A DNA stretch of 64,000 nucleotides from Candidatus Vagococcus giribetii (GCF_017316185.1 NZ_JAFLVX010000005.1:1-64000); one strand, 5' to 3'; positions 45,222-55,660 are shown, counted from the first letter of the stretch. Notes: a model not told the origin generated them from the sequence alone. A program made the numbers and translations.

Positions 45222-46151
45222 ATGACAAGAATTACTGATTTAGTAGGTATCAAATACCCTATTTTCCAAGGTGGGATGCAACATATTTCACGAAGTCCAT
45301 TAGTCATCGCTGTATCAAATGCTGGTGGATTAGGTTTATTAACAACAGGTGCTCTTGACGGAGAAGGCCTTCGTAAAGAAATCCAAACAGTTAGAGAAAA
45401 CACAGATAAGCCATTTGGCGTTAACTTAAATCTACTTCAACCAAATATTGATGAACTAGTTGATATTGTTATTGAAGAAAAAGTAGCTATTGTAACCACT
45501 GGTGCTGGGTCTCCTAAAAAATATTTCCCACGCTTTAAAGAAGCAGGCATCATCGTAATCCCTGTTGTAGCCGCTGTAAAACACGCTCTAAAAATGCAAG
45601 AAATGGGAGTTGACGCGATTATTGCTGAAGGGCAAGAAGGTGGCGGACATATTGGTAAATCAAGTACGTTACCATTAGTCAGACAAATAACAGAAGCTGT
45701 AGATATCCCTGTTATTGCTGCAGGTGGATTTGCTGATGGTAAAGGTTTAGTGGCTGCTCTTGCTTTAGGCGCTGAAGGCGTTCAAATGGGAACTGTCTTC
45801 TTAGCAACTGAAGAATGTCCTATTCCAGATTCATTTAAAGAATCAGTGGTATCAGCAATTGATACATCAACTGTTGTCACTGGACGTAAAGGTGGACATC
45901 CTGTACGTGCTTTGCAAAATGACATGTTAGTTGAATACCTAACATTAGAAATGAATAACACCCCAGAAGAAGAATTAGAAAAATTAACTGTTGGCTCACT
46001 TTATAGAGCAGTAGTTGAAGGTGATACCAAAACTGGTACCATGATGGCTGGAGAGATTGCTGGTTTAGTACCAAAAATCCGTCCTGTTAAAGAAGTCATT
46101 GATGCAATCATCAAAGAAGCGACAGAAACAATCGCTAACCTACACTTATAA
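45222..46151 (+). CDS. FabK-like enoyl reductase / nitronate monooxygenase family protein
   Basis: The 309-residue FMN TIM-barrel protein is close to FabK, the flavin enoyl-ACP reductase of streptococci. It has ITDLVGIKYPIFQGGM at the start, AVSNAGGLGLLTTGAL, KPFGVNLNLL, VVTTGAG-like IVTTGAGSPKKYF, and IAEGQEGGGHIGK near 145, then VIAAGGFADGKG and GAEGVQMGTVF for phosphate binding. The gene is alone with its own promoter and terminator, not in a fab cluster, and diverges from the acyl-CoA dehydrogenase. It may therefore act on enoyl-CoA, or as a nitronate monooxygenase, rather than in fatty-acid synthesis. Confidence 0.85.
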   Translation: MTRITDLVGIKYPIFQGGMQHISRSPLVIAVSNAGGLGLLTTGALDGEGLRKEIQTVRENTDKPFGVNLNLLQPNIDELVDIVIEEKVAIVTTGAGSPKKYFPRFKEAGIIVIPVVAAVKHALKMQEMGVDAIIAEGQEGGGHIGKSSTLPLVRQITEAVDIPVIAAGGFADGKGLVAALALGAEGVQMGTVFLATEECPIPDSFKESVVSAIDTSTVVTGRKGGHPVRALQNDMLVEYLTLEMNNTPEEELEKLTVGSLYRAVVEGDTKTGTMMAGEIAGLVPKIRPVKEVIDAIIKEATETIANLHL

Positions 46152-46159
46152 AATCAAAA

Positions 46160-46206
46160 AGAGGCTGCGCCATAAGTTTTTCACTTATAGCGTAACCTCT
46201 TTTTTA
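46160..46206 (+). terminator. Terminator after the FabK-like gene
   Basis: AAAGAGG..CGC.ATAAG pairs with CTTAT.GCG..CCTCTTT and is followed by TTTTT. Confidence 0.75.
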
Positions 46207-46210
46207 TGTT

Positions 46211-46594
46211 TTATTCAAAATAATAGTTACTTGATGACACCACACGAGCACCAAAAGGCATTAAAGCTAATTGGGCTAATTTAAAACTTTGTTTACCAAA
46301 AGGAATACCGATAATGGTGATACATAACAAAATACCACTTAATAAATGACCTAAAGCTAAGGGAAGACCACTAAAGATCAACCAAATGATATTAACGATT
46401 AATGACATACCACCGCCACCATAAACAACTTGTTTACCAAAAGGCCATAGACTAAGTCCAGCTATTTTAAAACACTGTAACCCAATCGGAATACCAATAA
46501 TCGTAATGCACCAGAGACAACCTGCTAAAAACCATGAGATAGCCCCTACTAATCCACCAAAAATTAACCAAATAATGTTTCCTAAAACGCTCAT
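46211..46594 (-). CDS. YccF-family membrane protein
   Basis: The 127-residue protein holds two copies of the YccF (DUF307) motif: NIIWLIFGG...CITIIGIPIGLQCFKIA near residues 5-45 and NIIWLIFSG...CITIIGIPFGKQSFKLA near 70-108. Each supplies hydrophobic helices. The family is widespread and of unknown function. I start at ATG 46594; a longer reading adds an unlikely basic N-terminus. Confidence 0.88.
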   Translation of the reverse strand: MSVLGNIIWLIFGGLVGAISWFLAGCLWCITIIGIPIGLQCFKIAGLSLWPFGKQVVYGGGGMSLIVNIIWLIFSGLPLALGHLLSGILLCITIIGIPFGKQSFKLAQLALMPFGARVVSSSNYYFE

Positions 46595-46674
46595 CTCTAT
46601 CACTTCTCTTCTATTAATGTTACTTTCATTATAATAAATTATCTTGACCATAAACAGGTGCTTAAGACTGATTA

Positions 46675-47694
46675 TTAGTTAAATTCATAATTAGTTATTT
46701 TTGCGAGTAGCTCTTCCTTTAACCGATCATCTGCAAAAGAGTACATCATAGCATGTTGATTTAGCAACCTTAACTCCTCTTGTGTCAGTTGATGGGCTTG
46801 TCGCAACGCGTCATATTCTTTTGTTAGGGTCGTCCCTGAAACCGTTTTGTTGTCTGTATTAATACAAAAATGAACGCCTGCTTCTAGCCATTCTCTCATT
46901 GGGTATGCTTCATAACCTGTGATAGCTCTTGTTTGAACATTACTAGTTGGACAACCTTCAATACACACAGCTAAATCAGCTAACTCTCGTGTGGCTTGTT
47001 TGTCTTTTGTTAAAGCAATGCCGTGACCCACTCGAGTCGCTCCTGCCTCTACAGCTGCAAAAATGTTAGCCACACAACCACACTCACCTGCATGAAGTGT
47101 TAATTGAACTGCCCCTTCTGACGTTGCTACCTGTAACGTTTCCTTATAACGAGGCACATAACCATCTTCTTCTCCACCTGCTAAATCAATCCCAACTACC
47201 TTTTCATGGTTTCTTTGATTCATTTCAGAAAAAACATGTTCAACAACAGATAAATCATGATGCCTCATACCAATGACTAACATGTTCCCGTGAACAGGAT
47301 ATTCTTTTTCCGCCTTGGCAATTCCCTTAGCCACAGCTTCAATGGTATCAACAACGGACAAGCCTTCTCTCATAGACAACTTAGGTGCAAAGCGAATTTC
47401 AATGTATACAATTCCATCAAGATAGGCTTGCTCCATGACATCAAAAGCAGCCATTTCAAGAGCCAAACTAGTTTGTAGATAGGGCAAAACAAAATCAAAA
47501 CAAGCTAAATACTCTTCTAAATTTTGACAAGATGCTGGTGCTTTCATGTGAGACGCGACTTCTGTTAAATCATCACTAATCACCATACCTTGAGCTTGAG
47601 CGATTTTTTGTAACGACTCAGGCCTAATAGAACCATCTAAATGACAATGCAACTCTGCTTTTGGAAACAATTGAATAGCTGAACGTGTTAACAC
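46675..47694 (-). CDS. add: Adenosine deaminase
   Basis: Converts adenosine or deoxyadenosine to (deoxy)inosine in purine salvage. The 339-residue zinc enzyme has the ligand motif ELHCHLDGSIRP near 14, LTLHAGECG near 200 with the next His, RVGHGIALT near 223, and INTDNKTVSGTTL near 290 with the catalytic Asp pair region. Start is GTG 47694 with a GGGGG site seven bases upstream. It stands alone. Confidence 0.95.
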   Translation of the reverse strand: MLTRSAIQLFPKAELHCHLDGSIRPESLQKIAQAQGMVISDDLTEVASHMKAPASCQNLEEYLACFDFVLPYLQTSLALEMAAFDVMEQAYLDGIVYIEIRFAPKLSMREGLSVVDTIEAVAKGIAKAEKEYPVHGNMLVIGMRHHDLSVVEHVFSEMNQRNHEKVVGIDLAGGEEDGYVPRYKETLQVATSEGAVQLTLHAGECGCVANIFAAVEAGATRVGHGIALTKDKQATRELADLAVCIEGCPTSNVQTRAITGYEAYPMREWLEAGVHFCINTDNKTVSGTTLTKEYDALRQAHQLTQEELRLLNQHAMMYSFADDRLKEELLAKITNYEFN

Positions 47695-47833
47695 TTCATA
47701 ACCCCCTGTAATTTAATATATTGTTGACCATTATAACGGGTTTATCTATTAATGTATAGCTTTTTAACAGATTGCCTTTTCTTTTCTTATCCGTTAAGAT
47801 AACAGAACAACTAAATCAAAAAAGGAGACACCT

Positions 47834-48286
47834 ATGCTCTCTCTAACTATTATTAAAGAATATTTCGACCAACCTCTCATTGATCTCCATGAAGAAAAGC
47901 AAAACGCTGACTATGAAGGTCATACTTTCTCAATAAACCACCAAACATATCGCAGTCGCCTAGGCAAAAAAACACCTAAAAAGAAAGGCTACTTTGTGGC
48001 TTTTTGGGAGAAAAATCCAGCTAATCAAAACCAAGCCTTTGACTTTGAAGCAAGTCCTGATAACCTACTCATTGTAATTAAAGATGAGAACAACATCGGA
48101 TTCTTTAACTTCCCAAAATCTGTTCTTGAGCAGAAAAAAATCTTGCGCACAAAAACACAGCCTGGCAAAATGGCTATCCGTCTATATCCTATATGGGAGA
48201 CAAGCTTAAACCCTACAGCTCAAAAAACGCAAAATTGGCAAGTTCCATACTTTACAAATTTATCAAAGGAGACCACTCACTTATGA
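47834..48286 (+). CDS. MepB-family protein
   Basis: The 150-residue protein matches the MepB family, first seen beside the MepA multidrug pump of staphylococci. YRSRLGKKTPKKKGYFVAFWEK near residue 38-60, FPKSVLEQKKIL near 98 and GKMAIRLYPIWE near 118 are the conserved parts. MepB proteins have no proven biochemical role. AAAGGAG precedes ATG 47834. Its stop overlaps the next start in an ATGA junction. No mepA or mepR is nearby. Confidence 0.88.
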   Translation: MLSLTIIKEYFDQPLIDLHEEKQNADYEGHTFSINHQTYRSRLGKKTPKKKGYFVAFWEKNPANQNQAFDFEASPDNLLIVIKDENNIGFFNFPKSVLEQKKILRTKTQPGKMAIRLYPIWETSLNPTAQKTQNWQVPYFTNLSKETTHL

Positions 48287-48675
48287 CACCTTTTGTTCAT
48301 CATGTTTGCATTCAAACCAACCAATACGAAGCCTCAAAAGCTTTTTACTTAGCTCTTGGTTTCAAATTAGAAGAAGAAACCCCTAATTTTCATGGGCGGA
48401 ATTTTAACACTTGGCTTTCTTTAAATGGCTTTTTCATTGAACTTCAAACAGGTAAAAAAGAGTTAACTCCTTTTGATAAAAATCATGAAGGCATTCAACA
48501 TCTTTGCCTTTATACAGATGATTTAGAAGGTGTTATCGAGTCATTAGCTACTTACTCAGACAACTTCATCAAAAAAGACGGAAAGATTATTTACCATGTA
48601 GCTAACGGAGAGTTGTTCAAACTCACTGCTCCTGAAGGAACGATTATTGAATACCGTAATAATTTAGGTATTTAG
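48283..48675 (+). CDS. VOC-family protein
   Basis: The 130-residue protein has the VOC fold order, with HHVCIQTNQYEASKAFYLALGF at the start, IELQTGKKEL, and the closing Glu region KLTAPEGTIIEYR. GIQHLCLYTDDLEGVI carries a His that fits the metal site. I start at ATG 48283 (AAAGGAG upstream), overlapping mepB by four bases, so the two are translationally coupled. A dioxygenase or resistance role cannot be chosen from sequence. Confidence 0.82.
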   Translation: MTPFVHHVCIQTNQYEASKAFYLALGFKLEEETPNFHGRNFNTWLSLNGFFIELQTGKKELTPFDKNHEGIQHLCLYTDDLEGVIESLATYSDNFIKKDGKIIYHVANGELFKLTAPEGTIIEYRNNLGI

Positions 48676-48684
48676 ATATAAGAA

Positions 48685-48724
48685 AAAAGAGATTGTGGTG
48701 TGTTAACATCACAATCTCTTTTTG
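48685..48724 (+). terminator. Terminator after the VOC gene
   Basis: AAAGAGATTGTG pairs with CACAATCTCTTT, followed by TTT. Confidence 0.85.
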
Positions 48725-48726
48725 AA

Positions 48727-48793
48727 ATAAACGGTGTCACTGAAGTAGCTCCTTCGTTATTTCTTGAAGCTGGACACTTCCGTGACAACCTCT

Positions 48794-48795
<2 letters not shown>
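48727..48795. repeat. Dispersed intergenic repeat, copy 1
   Basis: A roughly 68-bp sequence containing GAAGTAGCT, AGCTGGACACTTC and GTGACAACCTCT matches 56166-56232 with many substitutions. It folds into a long interrupted hairpin. Both copies lie directly between a + strand terminator and the stop codon of a reverse-strand gene. Confidence 0.65.
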
Positions 48796-50298
<1,503 letters not shown>

Positions 50299-50322
50299 AT
50301 AGAATGAAAGGAGTTGACGACG

Positions 50323-51084
50323 TTGTTTGATATAAATAAATTAAGACATGCTTCTGAAACAGATATTCACATTGCTAACTACATCTCAAATCACACTGAT
50401 TCAGTAGCCTTTATGCGTGTCAGAGAATTAGCTGATAAAACACATGTATCCCCAGCAACCATTGTCCGATTTACTCAGAAAATGGGCTTTGATAGCTTCC
50501 CTGAACTTCGTCTAGCTCTCAAACAAGACTTAGAAAAACGCAAGCAATCTCTACAAGGATCTCAAGACGAGTTCTACTTAAAAGATACTCAGTTTCCTAT
50601 TGATTTCAAACAAAAAATCCAACAAGTTGCTGACAAATTAGAACAAGCAAGCTTTATCCATTGTCTAGGGACTGGCTCATCAAGCACTATGGCTCAATAC
50701 GCTCAGCAACGCTTTTCATCTCTAGGCTATCGTAGTTTTGCCTCTGTTTCGACTTTTATTCCTTATATGATTTCAAAACAAGAAACACCTTCACAAGACG
50801 AGGTCTGTCTTCTTTTTTCTGTTTCCGGAGAAACACCTGATTTGATTCATATTGCCAAAGCCTTAAAAGAAACGGGAATTTACTCTGTAAGTGTCACCAA
50901 TAAAGAATCCAATAGCTTAGCTACACTATGTAACTTTTCTTTATTTTATGACACCTCTGTCAATCGACCCTCATACGGTGTCGACATGTCCTCTCAATTG
51001 CCAGTAGTTTATATGATTGAAACACTCGCAAAAGAGCTTTACTTAAAAAAATATCCTGATGAAAGAGAACAATCTATCGATTAA
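50323..51084 (+). CDS. RpiR-family regulator (HTH-SIS)
   Basis: This is a sugar-phosphate-responsive regulator of about 253 residues. HTH_6 (residues 1-75: VRELADKTHVSPATIVRFTQK) is joined to a SIS sugar-isomerase-like domain (about 100-240: IHCLGTGSSSTMAQYAQQRF, FSVSGETPDLIHIAKALKETG). It most likely senses the phospho-sugar handled by the divergent GH1 enzyme. Start is probably TTG 50323, nine bases from GGAG; TTG 50314 abuts the site. Confidence 0.88.
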   Translation: MFDINKLRHASETDIHIANYISNHTDSVAFMRVRELADKTHVSPATIVRFTQKMGFDSFPELRLALKQDLEKRKQSLQGSQDEFYLKDTQFPIDFKQKIQQVADKLEQASFIHCLGTGSSSTMAQYAQQRFSSLGYRSFASVSTFIPYMISKQETPSQDEVCLLFSVSGETPDLIHIAKALKETGIYSVSVTNKESNSLATLCNFSLFYDTSVNRPSYGVDMSSQLPVVYMIETLAKELYLKKYPDEREQSID

Positions 51085-51169
51085 CTTCTCTACTCTTTCA
51101 TTATAGCCACACTCTTGTCATAAGAGAATACTTCTAGACTAAGTTGATTCAAGTTACGTCCATGAAACA

Positions 51170-51445
51170 CGTTGTTTCACAGGAATGATTCTAAAGAACT
51201 TTCAGTATGGAAAATACAAACAAAGTGGTGAAGAAGTTTTAAAATTAGTGTGTGTAAGAAGAAAAGGTATCGAAGTTACTATGTTGATGCAATTGGACGA
51301 AATAAGAAACAAATTGAAGGACACATAAGAAATAGTGAGTTAATATGATGCGTGAGGGCGCTGTTTTAAAAAATTTTTAGGCTCAGACCGGTAATAGAGT
51401 CTTTCATCCAACTCAAAACCTCCAGTTTTCACTGGAGGTTTTGAA
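51170..51445 (+). pseudogene. IS200-type transposase relic
   Basis: Pieces of an IS200 transposase remain on the + strand: YGKYKQS.E.LKLVC..RKGIEV (from 51206), then after an internal deletion YYVDAIGRNKKQIEGHIRN. A 3' end follows with AGGCTCAGACCGGTAATAGAG and a perfect hairpin AAAACCTCCAGT/ACTGGAGGTTTT (51415-51442). The HUH part is missing. It resembles the intact element at 32.7-33.3 kb but is clearly diverged, so it is an older insertion. Confidence 0.85.
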
Positions 51446-51526
51446 GTATAAATTATATTGTAGAAAAAAATATTTAGTTAACATAAAAGTTATTATATCT
51501 AGTCTTAAATACTCATGTGTAGGATT

Positions 51527-52267
51527 TTATTTAGAAGCTTTGAATGTAATTAACTCAGAATGATCATTCTCTCCATAACCAACTTCATAGTTAATTTTAG
51601 AAAAACCAATTTCTGATAATAACATTCTAAATTCTTCAATACCATACCAATAAAGTGTAAAGTGAGACACTTCAGTTTCGATAATAGTTCCATTTTCGAC
51701 TAATTCATACTTAGAAATACTGGATACTTTTTGTTCTAACCAATCAATATTTTCATTGTAATTATTAGTCAGAATACCTAAGTTGTCTTCTATCTGAAAA
51801 CTACCTGAAGAAGTAACACCTGGGGTGAAATGCATAGGTGACTCTAAATCAATAATAATTCTTCCACCAATTTCTAAATGTTCTAAAAATTTGATTAATA
51901 CTTGTCTAATTTTTTTTCTAGGTAATAAACAAAAGCTTCCAGTAGGCATTATGATTGTTTCATACTTATTAGGTAATGATAGTTCCGTCAAATCTTGAAG
52001 GTATAAGTTAGTATCAACATTATTCTCTTTCATATTTATTTTACATTGCTCTAACATTTCTTTAGAAATATCAACACCGTCAATTTTGATTCCTTTCTCT
52101 AAAAAGGGAATTAGCATTCGACCTGTTCCAACCCCAGCTTCAAGAACGCGACCAGATGATTTTTGAATGTTTTTATAAAAATATTCAATATCCCCATCAA
52201 TAGAGTGACCACTGGGCTTGGTATGCTCATACACCATAGTACTTAATTTACCGTATTCTTTAAACAT
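51527..52267 (-). CDS. Class I SAM-dependent methyltransferase
   Basis: The 246-residue protein has the AdoMet fold. Motif I is LEAGVGTGRMLIPFLEKG near residue 43, followed by IDGVDISKEMLEQCK near 64 and the later DLTELSLP and ETIIMPTGSFCLLP. The substrate is unknown. I start at ATG 52267 with TTGGAG upstream. It lies between an IS200 relic and a VOC gene. Confidence 0.85.
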   Translation of the reverse strand: MFKEYGKLSTMVYEHTKPSGHSIDGDIEYFYKNIQKSSGRVLEAGVGTGRMLIPFLEKGIKIDGVDISKEMLEQCKINMKENNVDTNLYLQDLTELSLPNKYETIIMPTGSFCLLPRKKIRQVLIKFLEHLEIGGRIIIDLESPMHFTPGVTSSGSFQIEDNLGILTNNYNENIDWLEQKVSSISKYELVENGTIIETEVSHFTLYWYGIEEFRMLLSEIGFSKINYEVGYGENDHSELITFKASK

Positions 52268-52367
52268 ATAAATCTCCAATCTGTTTTTACTGTTAATATG
52301 AGTAAGCGTATCATTAAACTTAATTGAGATATATGATAATATTTGATTTACATATTGGCAATTATAT

Positions 52368-52802
52368 TTAGTTGTTTTCAGAAAAAAAACGTTTATTCAT
52401 TAAATGATCTTCATTAAACTGAATTAAATCCCATAAGTTCCCATATAAATCTTCAAAAACAGCTACTTCTCCATATTCAGCCTTTTGGGGTGGTCTAACA
52501 AATGAAATACCTTTTTTAAGCATTTGGTTATAATCTCGCTCAAAATTATCAGTGCCTAAAAATAGAAAGACTCTACCACCTGTTTGATCTCCAATAAATT
52601 TTTTTTGAATAGATTTTGAAGCTTTTGCAAGTAATATTGTTGTCCCACTTGAATTAGGTGGTGATATAACGACCCATCGTTTATCTTGTTCGGGTTGATA
52701 AGAATCTTCCAATAATAAAAAGTTTAATTTTTCTGTATAAAATTTAATAGCTTCATCGTAATCATTTACAACTAATGCTATATGCACGATTGATTGTTTC
52801 AT
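52368..52802 (-). CDS. VOC-family protein (glyoxalase-like)
   Basis: The 144-residue VOC protein has IVHIALVVNDYDEAIKFYTEKLNF at the start, RWVVISPP, and the closing VAVFEDLYGNLWDLIQF with a Glu/His metal-site pattern. Members include glyoxalase I-like and antibiotic-binding proteins; no specific role can be given. GAAGGAG precedes ATG 52802. Confidence 0.82.
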   Translation of the reverse strand: MKQSIVHIALVVNDYDEAIKFYTEKLNFLLLEDSYQPEQDKRWVVISPPNSSGTTILLAKASKSIQKKFIGDQTGGRVFLFLGTDNFERDYNQMLKKGISFVRPPQKAEYGEVAVFEDLYGNLWDLIQFNEDHLMNKRFFSENN

Positions 52803-53127
52803 AGATTCTCCTTCATTTGGTATATTTTGTCAAAGATATTATCTCATACTTGACTATTGATTAACATAACTGATTATTATGCCAAGTTACATCATCTAAT
52901 GTTCAACACCAAATGGCAGGAATATTAGGTACATTAACAGCAGTAACTAAATTAGTATGTTTATAATGTTTCTAAAAAGTAGATGTTGAACTATACATAA
53001 AAAATAAAAACCTCATGAAATTAGTTTCTTAAAATACTGATTTCATAGGGTTCTTATTTTTTAATTTTGTATTAGCCTCTTTTGGGACAACTTTAAGAAG
53101 GTTCCATTTTTTATCAAATTATTTAAG
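52803..53127. other. Spacer with one hairpin, no convincing gene
   Basis: A + strand hairpin at about 53007-53064 (CCTCATGAAATTAG and its partner, then TTATTTTTT) looks like a terminator. Before it only a 17-codon frame from 52914 is present, without a ribosome site. I see no other feature. Confidence 0.4.
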
Positions 53128-53631
53128 CTAGTTCATTTTCTTATAAATAATTACTCCCAAAAAACAAACTATTAATAATAAACATATGCCAATAGTGAAT
53201 AACCTACCTACTTTTGATTGAAAATTCCAATCTTCTTTAAAGACTTCTACATATTTTTTTAAAAAATACAGACCACATATACCATTAGCAAAAATGCCAA
53301 TAATAGCTAAAACCGACAAAAATAAATTTTCAAAATCACTGATAGACAGTATCAATCCACTAATATAAACACAAACCAAACAAATCTTAATATCTCTTAT
53401 TTCTGCTCTCTTTTTAATATTCTCCACAACTTCTGATCCCTCCATCAATAATTCATCTAGAGATATGTCAAATAATTTTTTTAATCGAATAAGACTATCT
53501 AAATCAGGAGTTGTCTTACCTGTTTCCCAATTCGAAATTGTTTTGCTCGATACATACAATTTTTCACTTAATTCTTCTTGAGTCATTTTATGTTCAATTC
53601 TTTTCTGTTTTAACATGTTCTTTATTTCCAT
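53128..53631 (-). CDS. XRE-family HTH regulator with membrane-spanning C-terminus
   Basis: The N-terminal HTH_3 (residues 5-60: MTQEELSEKLYVSSKTISNWETGK) is followed by a linker and about three hydrophobic spans (near 80-98, 100-122, 140-162). Such membrane-attached Xre proteins are common in Firmicutes and often control neighbouring small genes. GAGGTTG precedes ATG 53631. No partner is obvious here; the divergent neighbour is a quinone-reductase-like gene 340 bp away. Confidence 0.85.
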   Translation of the reverse strand: MEIKNMLKQKRIEHKMTQEELSEKLYVSSKTISNWETGKTTPDLDSLIRLKKLFDISLDELLMEGSEVVENIKKRAEIRDIKICLVCVYISGLILSISDFENLFLSVLAIIGIFANGICGLYFLKKYVEVFKEDWNFQSKVGRLFTIGICLLLIVCFLGVIIYKKMN

Positions 53632-53921
53632 ATCTCAACCTCAGTTTATATAATTTTTTTAATTTTGTATTCCTAAACTCTTTCTAGTTCCTTAAAAATC
53701 ACTAGAAATTATTTTCTAAATCAATAAAAATGGATAATCAGACATATTAAGCACCCTTTTATCTGCATTTTTAGTACATATGTTTATTATACGGTAAAAA
53801 GTAATAAAATAATATGTTTTAAATTTTGATTAACATATTGATAGTTATAGTATGTTAAATTCTATGGTGGCTTTACAGAATAAATGAAACACAATAAAAA
53901 TCATACTCTTTTTATTTACTT

Positions 53922-53946
53922 CTACAATGAACTATACTGGTTGTAG
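53922..53946 (+). promoter_or_regulatory. CTACAA-N13-TTGTAG operator over the -10 of the oxidoreductase gene
   Basis: The 6-bp inverted repeat flanks TATACT (53933-53938), the likely -10. A repressor bound here would block RNA polymerase. Redox-sensing MarR or HxlR proteins are candidates. Confidence 0.5.
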
Positions 53947-53974
53947 ATTGGTAAAACTATTAGGAGGTAACAAC

Positions 53975-54937
53975 ATGAAAGCTATTGAAATGACTGAATT
54001 TGGAAATCCGGATGTTTTAAAATATGTGACTAAGGAAATTGCCGAACTTGGAAAAAAACAAGTTAAAGTCAAGTTATATTACGCAGGTGTCAATCCCGCT
54101 GAAGCTTATATTAGACAAGGTGGCTATGCCTTTTTTAATCCACCGTTACCATATACACCTGGCTTTGACGGAGCTGGTATTATTGAAGAGATTGGAGAAG
54201 AGGTTACTGATTATCAAATAAGAGATCGGGTATTTATCGCTTCTGCTCTAGGTGATTTTTTTACTGGCACTTATGCTCAGTGGATAGTTACCTCAACAGA
54301 CTCCATTAGACATTTGGATGAGCAAACTAGTTTTCAAGAAGGTGCTGCTCTAGGCATTCCAGCAACTGCTGCTTATCGCGCGCTATTCCAAAGAGGACAT
54401 TTGAAAAAAGGCGAGCGTGTTTTAATTCATGGCGCTTCTGGTGGTGTCGGCACCTTAGCTCTTCAAATGGCTAAAGATGCCGGAGCCTATGTCATCGGGA
54501 CAGCTGGTAATAAACATAATATGGAGAAAGTCAGAGCTAATGGTGCTAACCTAGTACTAAATCATAATGAAGATGGCTATTTAAACCAGATAGATGGTGT
54601 TGATTTAATCATTGAAATGCTAGCAAATGTTAATCTTGAAAAAGATTTAGACCTATTAAATTCTCACGGTCGTGTGATTATTGTTGGTAATCGTGGTTCT
54701 CTTGAGTTTAATCCGAGATTAACGATGGCTAAAGAGGCAGATATTCGTGGAATTGCGATTTGGAACGCTACTCAAATAGAGCGAGCTGAAAGTTTAGATG
54801 CTATTGAAACCTATCTAGCTAACCACATTTTAAAACCTGAAATTGGTCCTATCTATCCATTAGAAAAAGCTTCTCAAGCACAACATGATGCTATCCATGA
54901 AGCCTCAAAAGGAAAAATTATCTTGAAATGTCACTAA
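53975..54937 (+). CDS. Zinc-independent MDR oxidoreductase (NADPH:quinone reductase type)
   Basis: The 320-residue medium-chain dehydrogenase/reductase has an N-terminal GroES-like domain with YAGVNPAEAYIRQGGY near 34 and PYTPGFDGAGIIEEIGEEV near 60. Its Rossmann domain contains HGASGGVGTLALQMAKDAGA near 150. It lacks the Cys/His set of zinc alcohol dehydrogenases, so quinone or alkenal reduction is likely. I start at ATG 53975 after AGGAGG. An operator-like repeat sits on its promoter. Confidence 0.88.
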   Translation: MKAIEMTEFGNPDVLKYVTKEIAELGKKQVKVKLYYAGVNPAEAYIRQGGYAFFNPPLPYTPGFDGAGIIEEIGEEVTDYQIRDRVFIASALGDFFTGTYAQWIVTSTDSIRHLDEQTSFQEGAALGIPATAAYRALFQRGHLKKGERVLIHGASGGVGTLALQMAKDAGAYVIGTAGNKHNMEKVRANGANLVLNHNEDGYLNQIDGVDLIIEMLANVNLEKDLDLLNSHGRVIIVGNRGSLEFNPRLTMAKEADIRGIAIWNATQIERAESLDAIETYLANHILKPEIGPIYPLEKASQAQHDAIHEASKGKIILKCH

Positions 54938-55070
54938 AATAAGCTTTTCTTTCTAAAGAAAAAAATACAGGAAGCCCAAAATAATGTATTGCGTTATCCA
55001 AAGAAGATAAAGATAGGCTCTCTATCTTATATATAAAAGATGCGGCTACATTGATGAAGACATAATAAAA

Positions 55071-55108
55071 GAAGAAGAACCTTATTAAATCAAGGTTCTT
55101 CTTCTTTA
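55071..55108 (+). terminator. Terminator after the oxidoreductase gene
   Basis: GAAGAAGAACCTT/AAGGTTCTTCTTC stem followed by TTTAG, also usable by the convergent gene. The 130 bp between the stop and this stem hold no gene. Confidence 0.7.
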
Positions 55109-55127
55109 GTCTCAATAAAACACTTAC

Positions 55128-55544
55128 TTATTCCTTAATAGATGACTCATTTTCTAATACAAAATTGATTGTTTCAATGTCAAAGTATTGCGTTAATAAG
55201 TTGTTAGCAACTGCAAATAATTCCGTTGGTTCTTTGTAATGATTAGCTACTTTTTGTTGTAAGTTGCCTTTTTTGACAATCAACTTGTCATACTCAGGAA
55301 TAACAGCGACTTCATTACCCTCTTTTTTGTACACATCGTAATCTTCAGACATGTCATACTCTTGGTGTAATTTATATCCATTTGCTACAACGATTGCCAT
55401 CAGCAATGAATTTAAATCCAATTCATCTAGGACTTGTTCTTTCTCCCCTAACTCAATCACATAAATATCTTCCTTAAAAGTTGGACAAGCATTGCATCCA
55501 CCATTTAAAAGTTCTAACCCACGTTTAATTTTAATCTCTTCCAT
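55128..55544 (-). CDS. Hypothetical protein, 138 residues
   Basis: I do not recognise the family. The acidic soluble protein starts MEEIKIKRGLELLNGGCNACPTF, with a Cys-x-x-Cys near residue 17 that could bind metal or be redox-active. A helical C-terminal half follows (FAVANNLLTQYFDIETINFVLE). GAGGTGG precedes ATG 55544. It is divergent from the ASCH gene. Confidence 0.6.
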   Translation of the reverse strand: MEEIKIKRGLELLNGGCNACPTFKEDIYVIELGEKEQVLDELDLNSLLMAIVVANGYKLHQEYDMSEDYDVYKKEGNEVAVIPEYDKLIVKKGNLQQKVANHYKEPTELFAVANNLLTQYFDIETINFVLENESSIKE

Positions 55545-55660
55545 GACTTCCACCTCATCTTTAATAAGTTCATTTTATCACAACATATAAAAAGACGTCT
55601 CTAGAATGCTTATTCTTTTACTTGTTTGTTATACTAAAGAATAGGGAGGAGATTAAGTAT

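Noticed and set aside
45110-45403. 97-residue reverse-strand frame over the start of the FabK-like gene
   Set aside because: It overlaps the promoter and N-terminus of a strongly supported gene and shows no family features.
52914-52967. 17-codon frame MAGILGTLTAVTKLVCL before a hairpin, reminiscent of leaderless bacteriocins or amphipathic peptides
   Set aside because: No ribosome site and no promoter; length and sequence alone are not enough.
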